Assembly: GCA_001917435.1 (NCBI GenBank)
Contig: MNEA01000016.1
Span: 1 to 43,545, forward strand
DNA length: 43,545 nt
Reading direction: 5' to 3'
Origin: Acidobacteria bacterium 13_2_20CM_2_57_6
GTDB lineage: Bacteria; Acidobacteriota; Terriglobia; Acidiferrales; UBA7541
Part shown: in pieces, positions 1 to 8,022 of the stretch
How positions within the stretch are numbered: position 1 is the first letter of the stretch
Layout: each line of letters starts with the position of its first letter
Position numbers and translations under genes: made by a program
The notes under the pieces: model-generated
Databases searched by the model: none
Told to the model about the DNA's origin: nothing
Seen by the model: only the letters and a program-made list of their open reading frames with translations

Positions 1-3000
1 TGCCCCCACCCCAGACCTGGCTACTCTCGGTCACGAAAAGTGGCAGTCCGCTAAACGCCGAGAAGATCCCCGACGTATACCATCCGCCAAGCAGACGGCT
101 GGTCCAAGATCCCCCACCGAATCGGTGCCCTTTGCCAAGCGGCAAGTCGTACACATAAGAGAGGTTGAAGATATGCGTACGGTCGAAGAGAGACGGCCCG
201 TAATCGACATTCGGGAAGTAGCTGTTTGAATAGATTCCTGCCTGGTTCTGGTTTGAGATGTTCTGATCTAGCGTCTTGGAGAAAGTGTAGGTTGCGTCGA
301 ACGTTAACCCGTGTGATGTCCGCTTCCGCAAGGTCGCGATTAAACCGTTATAGTTCGACTTGCCGATGTACGTCCGCATATGGAGGTCAAAGAGTTGCCG
401 GTTTTGGAATGTCGGCAGTCCAAGACAAGTTCGTCGCCCGTCCATCACTGAAAAGAGTGAGCTCACAAGCCCGCCCGTGAAGTTCGAAGCCGCTGCGTTC
501 GCCAAGAATTGCGTGGCGGTCGTCGCGGTCGAACTCCCCGCGCAAGCCGAACCAATCAAGCCTGCAAGTTGATTCTCGAAGAAAGGCTGGGCTGCCGGCG
601 TTTGTCCCGCCGCCAGTGCCGTAGCCACCGCGTCGTACGCTTGGGCAAACGATTGTTTCGATGCTTGGTCAACAAAGAAGTACGGGGCAGAGTTGAAATT
701 CACACCTTGTGGCAATCTGTCTGACCAGCGTCCCGTCCAGCCGATCTCCACAATCATGTTTCCCGGGATTTCACGCTGAATGGTCAAATCACCGGCCCGG
801 CTTCGCCCGACCTTGGTATTTGGATCGTCCTGGAAACTGAACAGCTCGCCGAACGGTGTGCTCGGCACAACAGGTATGCTGACCGCAGGGACGGTTGGTA
901 GCGGCAGGCTTCCATCCACGCCGACTCGGAATGATGCGGCTCCCGGGCTGCCTGTACCTGCAGCCGCATTACAGCCGGCCCCTGGTGTGCCGGAGGCATT
1001 GCACAAAGGAGCGCCAACACTGATCGTTTGCGCGAACCCGACTCCCAACATCGGGATGATTACACTTTGAACGGTATTAATGCGGTCGTAGACAAGGCCA
1101 AAGCCGCCACGGATGACCGTTTTCCGATTTCCCGTCATGCGGTGCAAGAATCCAGAATCGAAAGTCGGAGTCCAAGCCACTGACGCGCGGGGCGCCACAT
1201 CGCCCCAATCAATATTGAACACATTGCGCCCGGCCGACTTCACCGGGTCGAACCCTAGCGTCGGGTTATACATCTTGCCTTGAAGCGCGGCAGCCTCCTT
1301 CGCGGCGATGTATCCTGGGCCCGTTAGTGACTGGTTGTTGTTACTCGTGTCCACCACCAACGTCTGCCGGTTTAGCCTTTCCTTAGGCGCCGTCTGCCAA
1401 CCATAGGATAGGCCGTAGGTGAGCGTCAGGTTAGGAGTAATGCGAAACACATCTTGGCCGTAGAATTCTACGGCATTTAGCGTGGTGTCGTTTGCCAAGG
1501 GAGTTCCAAACGGCAGCGCTTTTAGGCTGCCATCGCGAGTCGTTAGGATGCCAATATTGTCCACAAGACCTAGCGTCGACGCGTAGAGCCGGTCCCACCT
1601 TTGCGCGTCGCCGCTTTGCAGACAGCCTGTCGTTAATGTTACGGAGCATGTTGGTGGGCGTTCCGAAGAAGGAATTGCGGATAGGAAGGTACTTACGTCC
1701 GCGTCTGACAGAGCTTCGAGCGATGCCAAGGAACCCACGACTTTGTCATTCCGGATGTGTATGGTCGGGATGTGCCGGAAGTTTCCGCCGAATTGCAAGG
1801 TGTGCTTTGACTTAATCCAGCTCACGTCGTCCACGTATTGAATGTTCCGTCCAGTGCTATTTTGGAAGCGCGCCCTCTGTGTGTCCACTTCGATCGGCGC
1901 ATCCACTAGATTTGTCTGTGCCTGGCCGGGCGCCAGCGCAATCGGCCCCGCCGACGAATTGGTTCCAGCAATATTCTCCAGCGCCGCAGCAGCCGAAGGC
2001 GCCAGCCGGTTAAACGACTGGCGTGCCCTGACCCATCCGAAATGGAAGGAATTATACAAATGCGGTGTGACCTGTCCCGTCAATCCTGCAATGATGGCGT
2101 CCCGGTCTGTTGGCGCTTTCGATGTGGCCTTTGCTGCACCGCCGCGAATGTCATATTGCGCGTTTTGCCCGCCGGAGACCTGTTTGGTCTGGTAGTAAGT
2201 GTAGCTGCCGTTGAACCGCCATTTAGAATTAATCTGGTGGTCAAAGCGCGACGTGTAAAAATTAGTGGAAAGTGGGGTCAAGGCGGTACCATGAAAACCC
2301 AATGTGTTCAGGCCATCAGCGCCGGCTACGCTCGGATCCGTGCCTGCTGGATCCAGGGCCCAAAGCGCTGCCACTGATGGACTGATTCCTAGCCCGCGCG
2401 GATCACATGCCGTGGTGCCGCTTCCGCATAACGTCGAAGTTGCGAGGTTGTACTGAATCGTGTTCCCGGAAGCATCTTTGAACTGTAATATGCCCTGTTT
2501 GAGCAAGGTGCTCGGCATCAGCCGCGTAAATGAGGACTGTTGCGGAAACCGCCTGCCTTCGTAGTTGAAAAAGAAGAATGTTTTGTTATTCCAAATCGGG
2601 CCTCCCACTGCTCCACCGAACCGATTGTCCCTGATGACCGGTCTGGCCTGGTGGATTCGGTTGAGTTCCCACTCGTTGGCATTAAGGTAGTCGTTCTGGT
2701 GGTACCAATATGTGGAACCATGAAAGTTGTTCGTCCCACTCTTGCCGACAACGGCTATCTGACCGCCCGAAGCCCGTCCAAATGATGCATTCGGATTGTT
2801 CACCCCCACGCGGAATTCCTCCACGGAGTCCACTCCCAGCGGGATCACCGCAATATCAGCCCCAAGCCCGCCAACTATATTGTCGGTCACGTCAATTCCG
2901 TCCAACGTGAAAGTGTTCTGGTCATCGATTGCCCCGGCAACGCGCATTCCGACTCGCGGAAAAGTGCCTGTCCCTGGTGTTACGCCTGGCTGCAGCGTGA

Positions 3001-3484
3001 GTAGCGCTGCGGCATTTCGGCGCAGCGTCGGTAATTGAGTCATCACGTCGCTTGTAACCTCACTACCGATCTGGGCATCGTTGGTTTGCAGTTCCGCCTG
3101 TGCCGTCGCCTCTACCTGAACCTGCTGGCCCATGGAGCCGAGTTCCAGCTTAAAGTCCAAGGAGTAACTCTTCGCCACGTCCACTGTCAGCGTGGCGACA
3201 TCCGACGTCCGGAACCCGTCCTTCTTTACCGTAACCTGGTACTCCCCGGGCACCACGTTTACAAACGTATATTGGCCGGCACCGTTTGTATTTTGGGTTG
3301 CCTGACTATTGGTGCTTTTGTTACGCAGGACGACCGCCGCATCGAGAACCGCGGCGCCGCTCGGGTCGGTGACGGTTCCAATTACAGTCCCTGATGTCGC
3401 CGTTTGCGCTCTTGCAGGTTGTGAGAGGTTAGAAAGTATCAAAAAGGCCCCAGCAAAAAAGACAATTCCCCTTAGCTTTTTCAC
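1..3484 (-). CDS. Oar-like TonB-dependent receptor with carboxypeptidase-regulatory domain (C-terminus beyond window)
   Basis: The minus strand is open for 1161 codons from a GTG at 3484 to the left edge with no stop, so the C-terminal part of the barrel is missing. AGGAG lies 7 nt upstream of the GTG. The first ~28 residues (MKKLRGIVFFAGAFL... ending ARAQ) form a signal peptide. Residues ~30-110 look like a carboxypeptidase-regulatory-like beta-sandwich (GTVIGTVTDPSGAAV, then GQYTFVNVVPGEYQVTVKKDGF). A plug-like region follows (QLPTLRRNAAALLTLQPGV, FTLDGIDVTDN, ASGGQIAVVGKSGTNNFHG) and then outer-membrane-barrel-like sequence rich in aromatic strands. This architecture is typical of the large Oar-type receptor families of Acidobacteriota. 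It should sit in the outer membrane and take up or bind an unknown, possibly glycan, ligand. The substrate cannot be read from sequence. Confidence 0.9.
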   Translation of the reverse strand, partial: MKKLRGIVFFAGAFLILSNLSQPARAQTATSGTVIGTVTDPSGAAVLDAAVVLRNKSTNSQATQNTNGAGQYTFVNVVPGEYQVTVKKDGFRTSDVATLTVDVAKSYSLDFKLELGSMGQQVQVEATAQAELQTNDAQIGSEVTSDVMTQLPTLRRNAAALLTLQPGVTPGTGTFPRVGMRVAGAIDDQNTFTLDGIDVTDNIVGGLGADIAVIPLGVDSVEEFRVGVNNPNASFGRASGGQIAVVGKSGTNNFHGSTYWYHQNDYLNANEWELNRIHQARPVIRDNRFGGAVGGPIWNNKTFFFFNYEGRRFPQQSSFTRLMPSTLLKQGILQFKDASGNTIQYNLATSTLCGSGTTACDPRGLGISPSVAALWALDPAGTDPSVAGADGLNTLGFHGTALTPLSTNFYTSRFDHQINSKWRFNGSYTYYQTKQVSGGQNAQYDIRGGAAKATSKAPTDRDAIIAGLTGQVTPHLYNSFHFGWVRARQSFNRLAPSAAAALENIAGTNSSAGPIALAPGQAQTNLVDAPIEVDTQRARFQNSTGRNIQYVDDVSWIKSKHTLQFGGNFRHIPTIHIRNDKVVGSLASLEALSDADVSTFLSAIPSSERPPTCSVTLTTGCLQSGDAQRWDRLYASTLGLVDNIGILTTRDGSLKALPFGTPLANDTTLNAVEFYGQDVFRITPNLTLTYGLSYGWQTAPKERLNRQTLVVDTSNNNQSLTGPGYIAAKEAAALQGKMYNPTLGFDPVKSAGRNVFNIDWGDVAPRASVAWTPTFDSGFLHRMTGNRKTVIRGGFGLVYDRINTVQSVIIPMLGVGFAQTISVGAPLCNASGTPGAGCNAAAGTGSPGAASFRVGVDGSLPLPTVPAVSIPVVPSTPFGELFSFQDDPNTKVGRSRAGDLTIQREIPGNMIVEIGWTGRWSDRLPQGVNFNSAPYFFVDQASKQSFAQAYDAVATALAAGQTPAAQPFFENQLAGLIGSACAGSSTATTATQFLANAAASNFTGGLVSSLFSVMDGRRTCLGLPTFQNRQLFDLHMRTYIGKSNYNGLIATLRKRTSHGLTFDATYTFSKTLDQNISNQNQAGIYSNSYFPNVDYGPSLFDRTHIFNLSYVYDLPLGKGHRFGGGSWTSRLLGGWYTSGIFSAFSGLPLFVTESSQVWGGG

Positions 3485-3633
3485 GGATCCACTCCTTTCG
3501 ATTTTGAAGGATTGCGAAACTAAGAAGGAGGAGAGCGGGCGCGCCGGCGTGCAAGGCCGGAAAATTCCCCCCTCATTTGCTCCACCACTCACCACATCCC
3601 CCGCCAACGACCTGTTACACCACTTGCGGAGAA

Positions 3634-3665
3634 GCCTCCCGGCAGGCGCGTTCCTGCCCGGAGGC
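3634..3665 (-). promoter_or_regulatory. Strong hairpin in the leader of the receptor gene
   Basis: GCCTCCCGGCAGG and CCTGCCCGGAGGC flank a 6-nt loop, giving a 13-bp stem with one mismatch. It lies about 150 nt upstream of the receptor start and just downstream of a promoter-like sequence, so it would be near the 5' end of the mRNA. No T-tract follows on the minus strand, so it is not an obvious intrinsic terminator. A role in mRNA stability or attenuation is inference. Confidence 0.5.
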
Positions 3666-3677
3666 AAAGATAGCGAC

Positions 3678-3707
3678 GGTATATGCCAAGCTCTTGGGGA
3701 TCGTCAA
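3678..3707 (-). promoter_or_regulatory. Sigma70-like promoter for the receptor gene
   Basis: On the minus strand TTGACG (3707-3702) is followed after 18 nt by TATACC (3683-3678). An alternative -10 is CATATA, with 16-nt spacing. The predicted transcript would start near 3671 and carry a leader of about 185 nt that begins with the 3634-3665 hairpin. Confidence 0.45.
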
Positions 3708-4062
3708 GATAAATTATCCGATGGGCGAAATCTGCTTCGCCGTACTGTCCAGCCAGTTTGCGCACACCCCCTTTGTATCGCCTGACTGACTGGTTGCGCC
3801 GTTTATTCCCGCTAATTTCGAATGATTAGGATTATGGAGGCAGAAGAAACCAGGGGTTGCGGCTAGGGATTGGGAGCAGACGAGGGCTTCTGTGGCGAAG
3901 CATCGCGCCCCTGCGCACGAGTCTGGGTGAATTGCCACCCGAAGCGGCCACCGCTTAGAACCGCATTTTGCAGATAACTGTAGAATGACATTATGAGGCT
4001 ACGAAATTTTGTTTAAACTACTTCTAAATCATGGACTATAGCGCGCCGCGATCGTGCACTTC
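3708..4062. other. Intergenic stretch without recognisable gene
   Basis: The only open frame here (minus, about 74 codons) has no ribosome binding site and no family-like sequence. I see no repeat, RNA gene or clear promoter beyond the receptor promoter at its left end. Confidence 0.5.
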
Positions 4063-4185
4063 TTAGGAAAGAACTCCGAACAAACCGACGGCAGCTAGCA
4101 CCAGCGATAGCACCGCGAACGCAAGCAGCAGCGTTGCGTCAAAACTGGCGTGCAGCCTGGATTTTCCGATGATCTGAACCTCATT
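4063..4185 (-). pseudogene. Remnant of an ADOP/MacB-like FtsX-domain permease
   Basis: About 40 codons on the minus strand read EVQIIGKSRLHASFDATLLL, continuing as AFAVLSLVLAAVGLFGVLS and ending at a TAA. This matches the start of the third transmembrane segment region of acidobacterial duplicated orphan permeases, in which a 'FN/DATLL..FA.LAL.LAAVGLYGVLS' pattern recurs. In-frame stops flank the fragment and there is no start codon, so it is a leftover of a larger permease gene rather than a small gene. The family call is from memory of the motif. Confidence 0.5.
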
Positions 4186-4251
4186 CCTTCTGAACTTCTT
4201 GGCAGCTCAACTCACTGGAAATGTGTAAGGCACGCTGGTCAGAACTGCTAA

Positions 4252-6342
4252 CTACTGAGCGCTTCCACAACGCAGCTGAACGTCAGTAGCTAGATCCGCG
4301 TCCATCAACGCCGACCGCCCGTGCAACGCCGAGCAAACTTGCTGTGAAGTTATTCCGGAGGCGCCGCGCAAGTCCGCCCCCGCCAGGTTGGCCCCGTCCA
4401 TTTCCGCTTCGCGCAGAACCGCGCCCGTGAGATACGCCCCGCGTAGATCCGCCCTCCGCAAGTCCGCGTCCAGCAGGATTGTGCCCTTCAGACGCGCGCC
4501 CGTCAGGTTGGCGTCTCCCAGCTTTGCCGACGACAAATCCGCCTGCTCCAGATTTGCAAACGACAACACGGCATGTTCGAGTTTGGTATCGCGCATATCC
4601 GTGCGCGAAAGGTCAGTGCGCAGCATTTGCGCATTTCGCAAATTGACCGCATACAGCGACGCCCCGGAAACTTTCGCGTTCGAAAGCACCGCATTTTCAA
4701 ACGTGCCGTAAGAAAGGTCGGCGAACCGCAGATCCGACGCCGAGAGATTCGTCCCCGTGGCGTTAGCGGAAACCAATACCGCATGTGTCAGTTGGACGCG
4801 ATCGAGAATCGCGGAGCGCAGCAGCGCTTCGCGCAGATTCGCTCCCCTCAGGTCCGCTTCGGATAAGTACGCCCCTTCTAGATTCGCGCGCCACAATTTT
4901 GCGTTGATCAAAAAAGCCTTATAACCGCGCGCGAACCGCAAATTCATCTGATTCAGCCGCGCGCCGGAAATTTGTTGCACGGTCTCATCCGTCCACGTCT
5001 CGCCTGCGGGCGGAGGAGTCGACAGGGCGGCTTCGGTTAAATCCGCGTAGGGCCGGTAACCCACTGATTGGAAAACCATGGCAGCCCAGCGCCGCGGATC
5101 GGATGGCGATTCTCCGACTGCGGCTGCGCGGTCCGCGGGCAATCCGCGATTCACACCCAGCGATATGATGAAAAGGATGCAGCCCGTGGCCAATGCCGCG
5201 CGCGTGGTGCCAAGAATCATGCGCACGACATTTTTCGATTTTGGGATCCGGATATCACCTGGGCGCAGTACGCGCGACACAACAAAGGGAACACACGTCG
5301 CCGTCGCTACCGAAAGAGTCATCAGAAACACATGCAACAAAGTCCCCCGGAAATCCTGCCGTGGCAGGTACCGTAGCCAAAAAAAGAACAGCGTCACTGG
5401 AACAATCCAGTACGCCAGCACCGTCGAAAGAACCGTTTCGAATGCGGTCATGGCGGAACGCGATTCCCCCTGCCAGCGGAAGTGTCTCCGCACCAGCCCC
5501 ATCAGGTACCATGGGCCGTCCTTCTCCAGCGTTTGCCCATCTGGAAAAACCGCCGGAAGCGCGGCCATGCTTCCCCACAACCTCAACAACAGGAAGTGAA
5601 ATCGGAGTGACAGCGCCAGGAGCACCAGCGGACCGCCAAGATAAAGCCCCGTCATGGGAAGCAGATTCCCGAGCCGCGTGGTGTGCAGCGCCGAAGAATT
5701 GACCAGCAGCCGAACGTCGCTGGTGAAAGCAATCAGCAGGCAGCAGATCGCGCTTACGCCCAGTGTCAGGAAATAAAACCAGCGCGCAACCTTTGTCGCA
5801 TCGCCGATGGCCTTCGAACTGTCCACCGCGGAAATCGATTCGGGCAAGACGGCATCGAAAAGATTTGTTCCGCCTAGCCGGCCAAACCACAATCCTTCCG
5901 CACCGTACAGATTCGCGCCCATCAGGTTAGCGCCGCGCAGTTCCGTGCCCAGCAGGTTTGCGTTCTGCATGTTCGAACGCACCAGGCTCGCGCCGCGCAA
6001 ATTTGCCATCGAAAGATCCGCGCCCACAAGGTTCATCCGGTGCAGGTGAGCGCCCTGCAAATTTACTCCTGTAAGGTCGGCCTTTGCTAAATTCACGCCG
6101 CACAGATCCGCCTTAGCCCCCGATTCTCCGCCCGATTCCGCCCAGATTTTGTGTTGATCCAGAATCTCGGCAAGCTCGATCAGCGAGATCGCGGCGGAAT
6201 CTCCTTCGGTTGAGGTCTCTCCTCCAGCGGCTGGACTTCCCGCGTCAGTTTCGCTCTTCAGTTCCTCAATTTCTTTGAGTGCATCTAGTTTCAGGCCCAT
6301 TCGAGCTGTTTCCCCCAGCTTTCTTTGTCCGCCCGTCGACAT
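4252..6342 (-). CDS. Pentapeptide-repeat protein with central membrane domain
   Basis: The product has 696 residues. A hydrophilic, Glu-rich N-terminus (~1-75) is followed by a first pentapeptide block (~80-165, A(D/N)LxG repeats such as ADLTGVNLQGAHL and ANLRGASL). A hydrophobic domain with about five transmembrane segments follows (~190-400, including WFYFLTLGVSAICCLLIAF and LYLGGPLVLLALSLRFHFLL). A long second pentapeptide block (~455-680) comes next, and the protein ends RCGSAQ. Each pentapeptide block should fold as a right-handed quadrilateral beta-helix, and the odd segment count would put the two blocks on opposite sides of the membrane. GGAG lies about 10 nt before the ATG. Neighbours give no functional hint. 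The cellular role is unknown; scaffolding or signalling is speculation. Confidence 0.85.
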   Translation of the reverse strand: MSTGGQRKLGETARMGLKLDALKEIEELKSETDAGSPAAGGETSTEGDSAAISLIELAEILDQHKIWAESGGESGAKADLCGVNLAKADLTGVNLQGAHLHRMNLVGADLSMANLRGASLVRSNMQNANLLGTELRGANLMGANLYGAEGLWFGRLGGTNLFDAVLPESISAVDSSKAIGDATKVARWFYFLTLGVSAICCLLIAFTSDVRLLVNSSALHTTRLGNLLPMTGLYLGGPLVLLALSLRFHFLLLRLWGSMAALPAVFPDGQTLEKDGPWYLMGLVRRHFRWQGESRSAMTAFETVLSTVLAYWIVPVTLFFFWLRYLPRQDFRGTLLHVFLMTLSVATATCVPFVVSRVLRPGDIRIPKSKNVVRMILGTTRAALATGCILFIISLGVNRGLPADRAAAVGESPSDPRRWAAMVFQSVGYRPYADLTEAALSTPPPAGETWTDETVQQISGARLNQMNLRFARGYKAFLINAKLWRANLEGAYLSEADLRGANLREALLRSAILDRVQLTHAVLVSANATGTNLSASDLRFADLSYGTFENAVLSNAKVSGASLYAVNLRNAQMLRTDLSRTDMRDTKLEHAVLSFANLEQADLSSAKLGDANLTGARLKGTILLDADLRRADLRGAYLTGAVLREAEMDGANLAGADLRGASGITSQQVCSALHGRSALMDADLATDVQLRCGSAQ

Positions 6343-6663
6343 TTTCGTCGTGCTCCAATAAATTCAAATTCGCGCTATCGTGCTTTTCGGAGCTTCGATT
6401 TTTTTGCGCGCGAATTGTTTACGGCACGGTTCGCTTACCCCCACGGACCGTGTCTCCGCCGGGCAGCTTCCATCCTCTCCTATTGATGCTGTGGAAATCG
6501 CCTGTCCAAAAGTACAGGCGGCGCACCGGTAACGGGTAGCGGCTAATGAGAGCAAAGCGACGGAATGCGAACGCCGATCCGAGTCGTTCTCAGTCCAATT
6601 AATTATGAAAGAAGGTGGAGTGTGCTGTGCGAGACTGTGTGACAAATACGAAATTCAAGTGCC
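6343..6663. other. Leader/intergenic region of the pentapeptide gene
   Basis: No credible gene. On the minus strand it contains a perfect 7-bp hairpin (CGCCTGT...ACAGGCG, 6499-6520, 8-nt loop). Nearer the gene, CACGGT and ACCGTG are separated by 16 nt. No T-tract follows either, so they may be leader structures. I do not recognise a known riboswitch. Confidence 0.35.
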
Positions 6664-6711
6664 AAAAAAAAGTGCCGGGGTAGCTTCGCTGAGGGGCCAA
6701 GGCACCCCGGC
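6664..6711 (-). terminator. Rho-independent-type terminator
   Basis: On the minus strand GCCGGGGT (6711-6704) pairs with ACCCCGGC (6681-6674) around a 22-nt loop. Two bases later comes a run of eight T (6671-6664). It lies downstream of the PilZ gene and the LysR-like remnant and would end their transcript before the pentapeptide-gene leader. Confidence 0.65.
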
Positions 6712-6828
6712 TTATCCCGCCCGCCTCCGCAGTGAGCGAGCAAGGAACTCGTCGAGAAACTTTCGCGCCGCAACAGTAACAAAACTCGGCAAATCTCTTT
6801 GCTGCCGCAACTCGTAAATCGGGCGGCT
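6712..6828 (-). pseudogene. Possible C-terminal remnant of a LysR-type regulator
   Basis: Just upstream of the terminator the minus strand encodes RPIYELRQQRDLPSF, then VTVAARKFLDEFLARS, ending RRRAG-stop. This resembles the last ~35 residues of LysR substrate-binding domains ('..IYLVYRRDR.LSPAARAFLDFL'). No start codon or DNA-binding domain precedes it in a plausible position, because the same frame runs into the PilZ gene antiphase. The likeness is short, so the call is tentative. Confidence 0.3.
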
Positions 6829-6865
6829 CTGAATCGGGAAGCGACCGCTTCCCTTCTCTATCCTT

Positions 6866-7198
6866 TTATTTGTCTTCGTCGCCGCGAAGGAATTCGTAGC
6901 GCTCGATCGCGGCAACCACGCCAACAGTGCCTTCATCGCGCGGCTCGGTCCGCTGCACGCGGCCGAGGCAGCGGACCCGTACCGGTCCGGCCATCGTAAT
7001 TTCGTTGGGAAGCGTCAGAAGAATCTCGACGGGCGAGCCTTCCTTGACATCCTTGGAAAGAAAAAAGTAGACACCGCGGGAGCTGACGTCTCTTGACTCT
7101 GTGCTGGTCTCACCAACCGCCGCTCCCGTCGTCCAACGAACGGTGAGGGGCAGCCGCATGGAAAAGCGCTGGGTAGTGCGGCGTTCGGAACCCGTCAA
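6866..7198 (-). CDS. PilZ-domain protein (putative c-di-GMP effector)
   Basis: A 110-residue single-domain protein. The PilZ signature is visible as an N-terminal Arg-rich stretch (ERRTTQRFSMRLPLTVRW) and a D-x-S-x-x-G element (DVSSRGVYF, ~residues 38-46). Beta-strand sequence follows (VEILLTLPNEITMAGPVRVRCLGRV), and the family length is about 100. Such proteins bind cyclic di-GMP in the cytoplasm and relay it to a partner. The start is TTG at 7198, supported by AGGAGG 6-7 nt upstream; no ATG fits. It appears monocistronic. The only other c-di-GMP gene in the window is the EAL gene at the far right edge, so no local partner is evident. Confidence 0.85.
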   Translation of the reverse strand: MTGSERRTTQRFSMRLPLTVRWTTGAAVGETSTESRDVSSRGVYFFLSKDVKEGSPVEILLTLPNEITMAGPVRVRCLGRVQRTEPRDEGTVGVVAAIERYEFLRGDEDK

Positions 7199-7623
7199 GG
7201 AAGTCCTCCTGATTCGAAGCTAGAGTGTATCCGGGTAGGGGTCAGCTAACAATAGGACTCCCGATACAAAATCGATTCAATGCAAAGAAGTACCGACGTA
7301 CTAGGACGGAGCCCGAAAACTGGGACTAGCGGCTAAGTCAACGCCATTTGTCTTCCAGGGATCTCCCTAGTCAAAAACTACGCTAACCATAACAAAAGAC
7401 AGGCCATTACGCCGAAATTTGGGCAGCGGCAGCTCGGAACCGGTCTCGGGCGGGTCGGGAGGCCCGTTATTTGGGTTTTCCTTTCGTAGAGGTTCTGAAG
7501 AGCATGCCGCAACCAGGAGCTATATTGAGGAAGTAAACTGGAGCGCAAATTAGCTGTCCAGGTTCTGTGGGAGCGAGGCCAAGATGGCTGGGTTGAAGAC
7601 ATAACACGCGGAGGGGAGGGAGA
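7199..7623. other. Intergenic region between divergent PilZ and monooxygenase-like genes
   Basis: No credible coding region; the 94-codon minus frame here is low-complexity and lacks a ribosome binding site. It should contain the two divergent promoters, but I could not pick convincing -35/-10 pairs. A strong purine-rich ribosome binding site (GGAGGGGAGGGAGA) closes the stretch just before 7624. Confidence 0.4.
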
Positions 7624-7891
7624 GTGGAGCAATACGTTTTTGTCAGGTTGCACGCGCGGCAAGGCGCTGCGCGACGTGACCGGGCCTTCGCGGCAGGAGC
7701 CTGGCTGCCTGACTTTTCACACCTTCCGGTCGATGCGTGATCCGCGGCTATTTTTCATTCATTCGCGATGGGTGGACGCAGACGCATTTCAGAAACACGC
7801 GGAATTGCCACATACAGTGCAATTCCTCGAACGCGTGGATGCGCTCCTCGATCAGCCACGGGACGTGACCAGGACAGAGCTGAGCGAGTGA
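7624..7891 (+). pseudogene. Frameshifted antibiotic-biosynthesis-monooxygenase (ABM) domain gene
   Basis: A GTG at 7624 with a strong GGAGGGGAGGGAGA site opens VEQYVFVRLHARQGA, a typical first strand of YgiN-like ABM proteins. This frame ends at a TGA 38 codons in. From about 7660 the +1 frame reads RDVTGPSRQEPGCLTFHTFR, then a central stretch containing LFFIHSRWVDADAF, and a C-terminus including FLERVDALLDQPRDVTRTEL to the stop at 7891, which is the rest of the same fold. Relative to the family about 5-7 residues are missing at the junction, so a small out-of-frame deletion (or assembly error) broke an ~95-residue gene. Intact members are small dimeric heme- or quinone-type monooxygenases. 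No operon partner is present. Confidence 0.7.
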
Positions 7892-8022
7892 TGGGCGGAT
7901 ATCCGGCGCGGCAGTTTCTGCCCACTTGGCGGGTCCTCCCTTTTACACACAAGAATTTAGGTCGCCTTGCAGGGAACAGGCGCAAGCAAGGGTTGAGGTC
8001 AGAACTCAGAATGAAGATTTGC

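Noticed and set aside
3714..3938. 74-codon minus-strand frame overlapping the receptor promoter region
   Set aside because: No ribosome binding site or family resemblance, and it ends inside the predicted promoter area.
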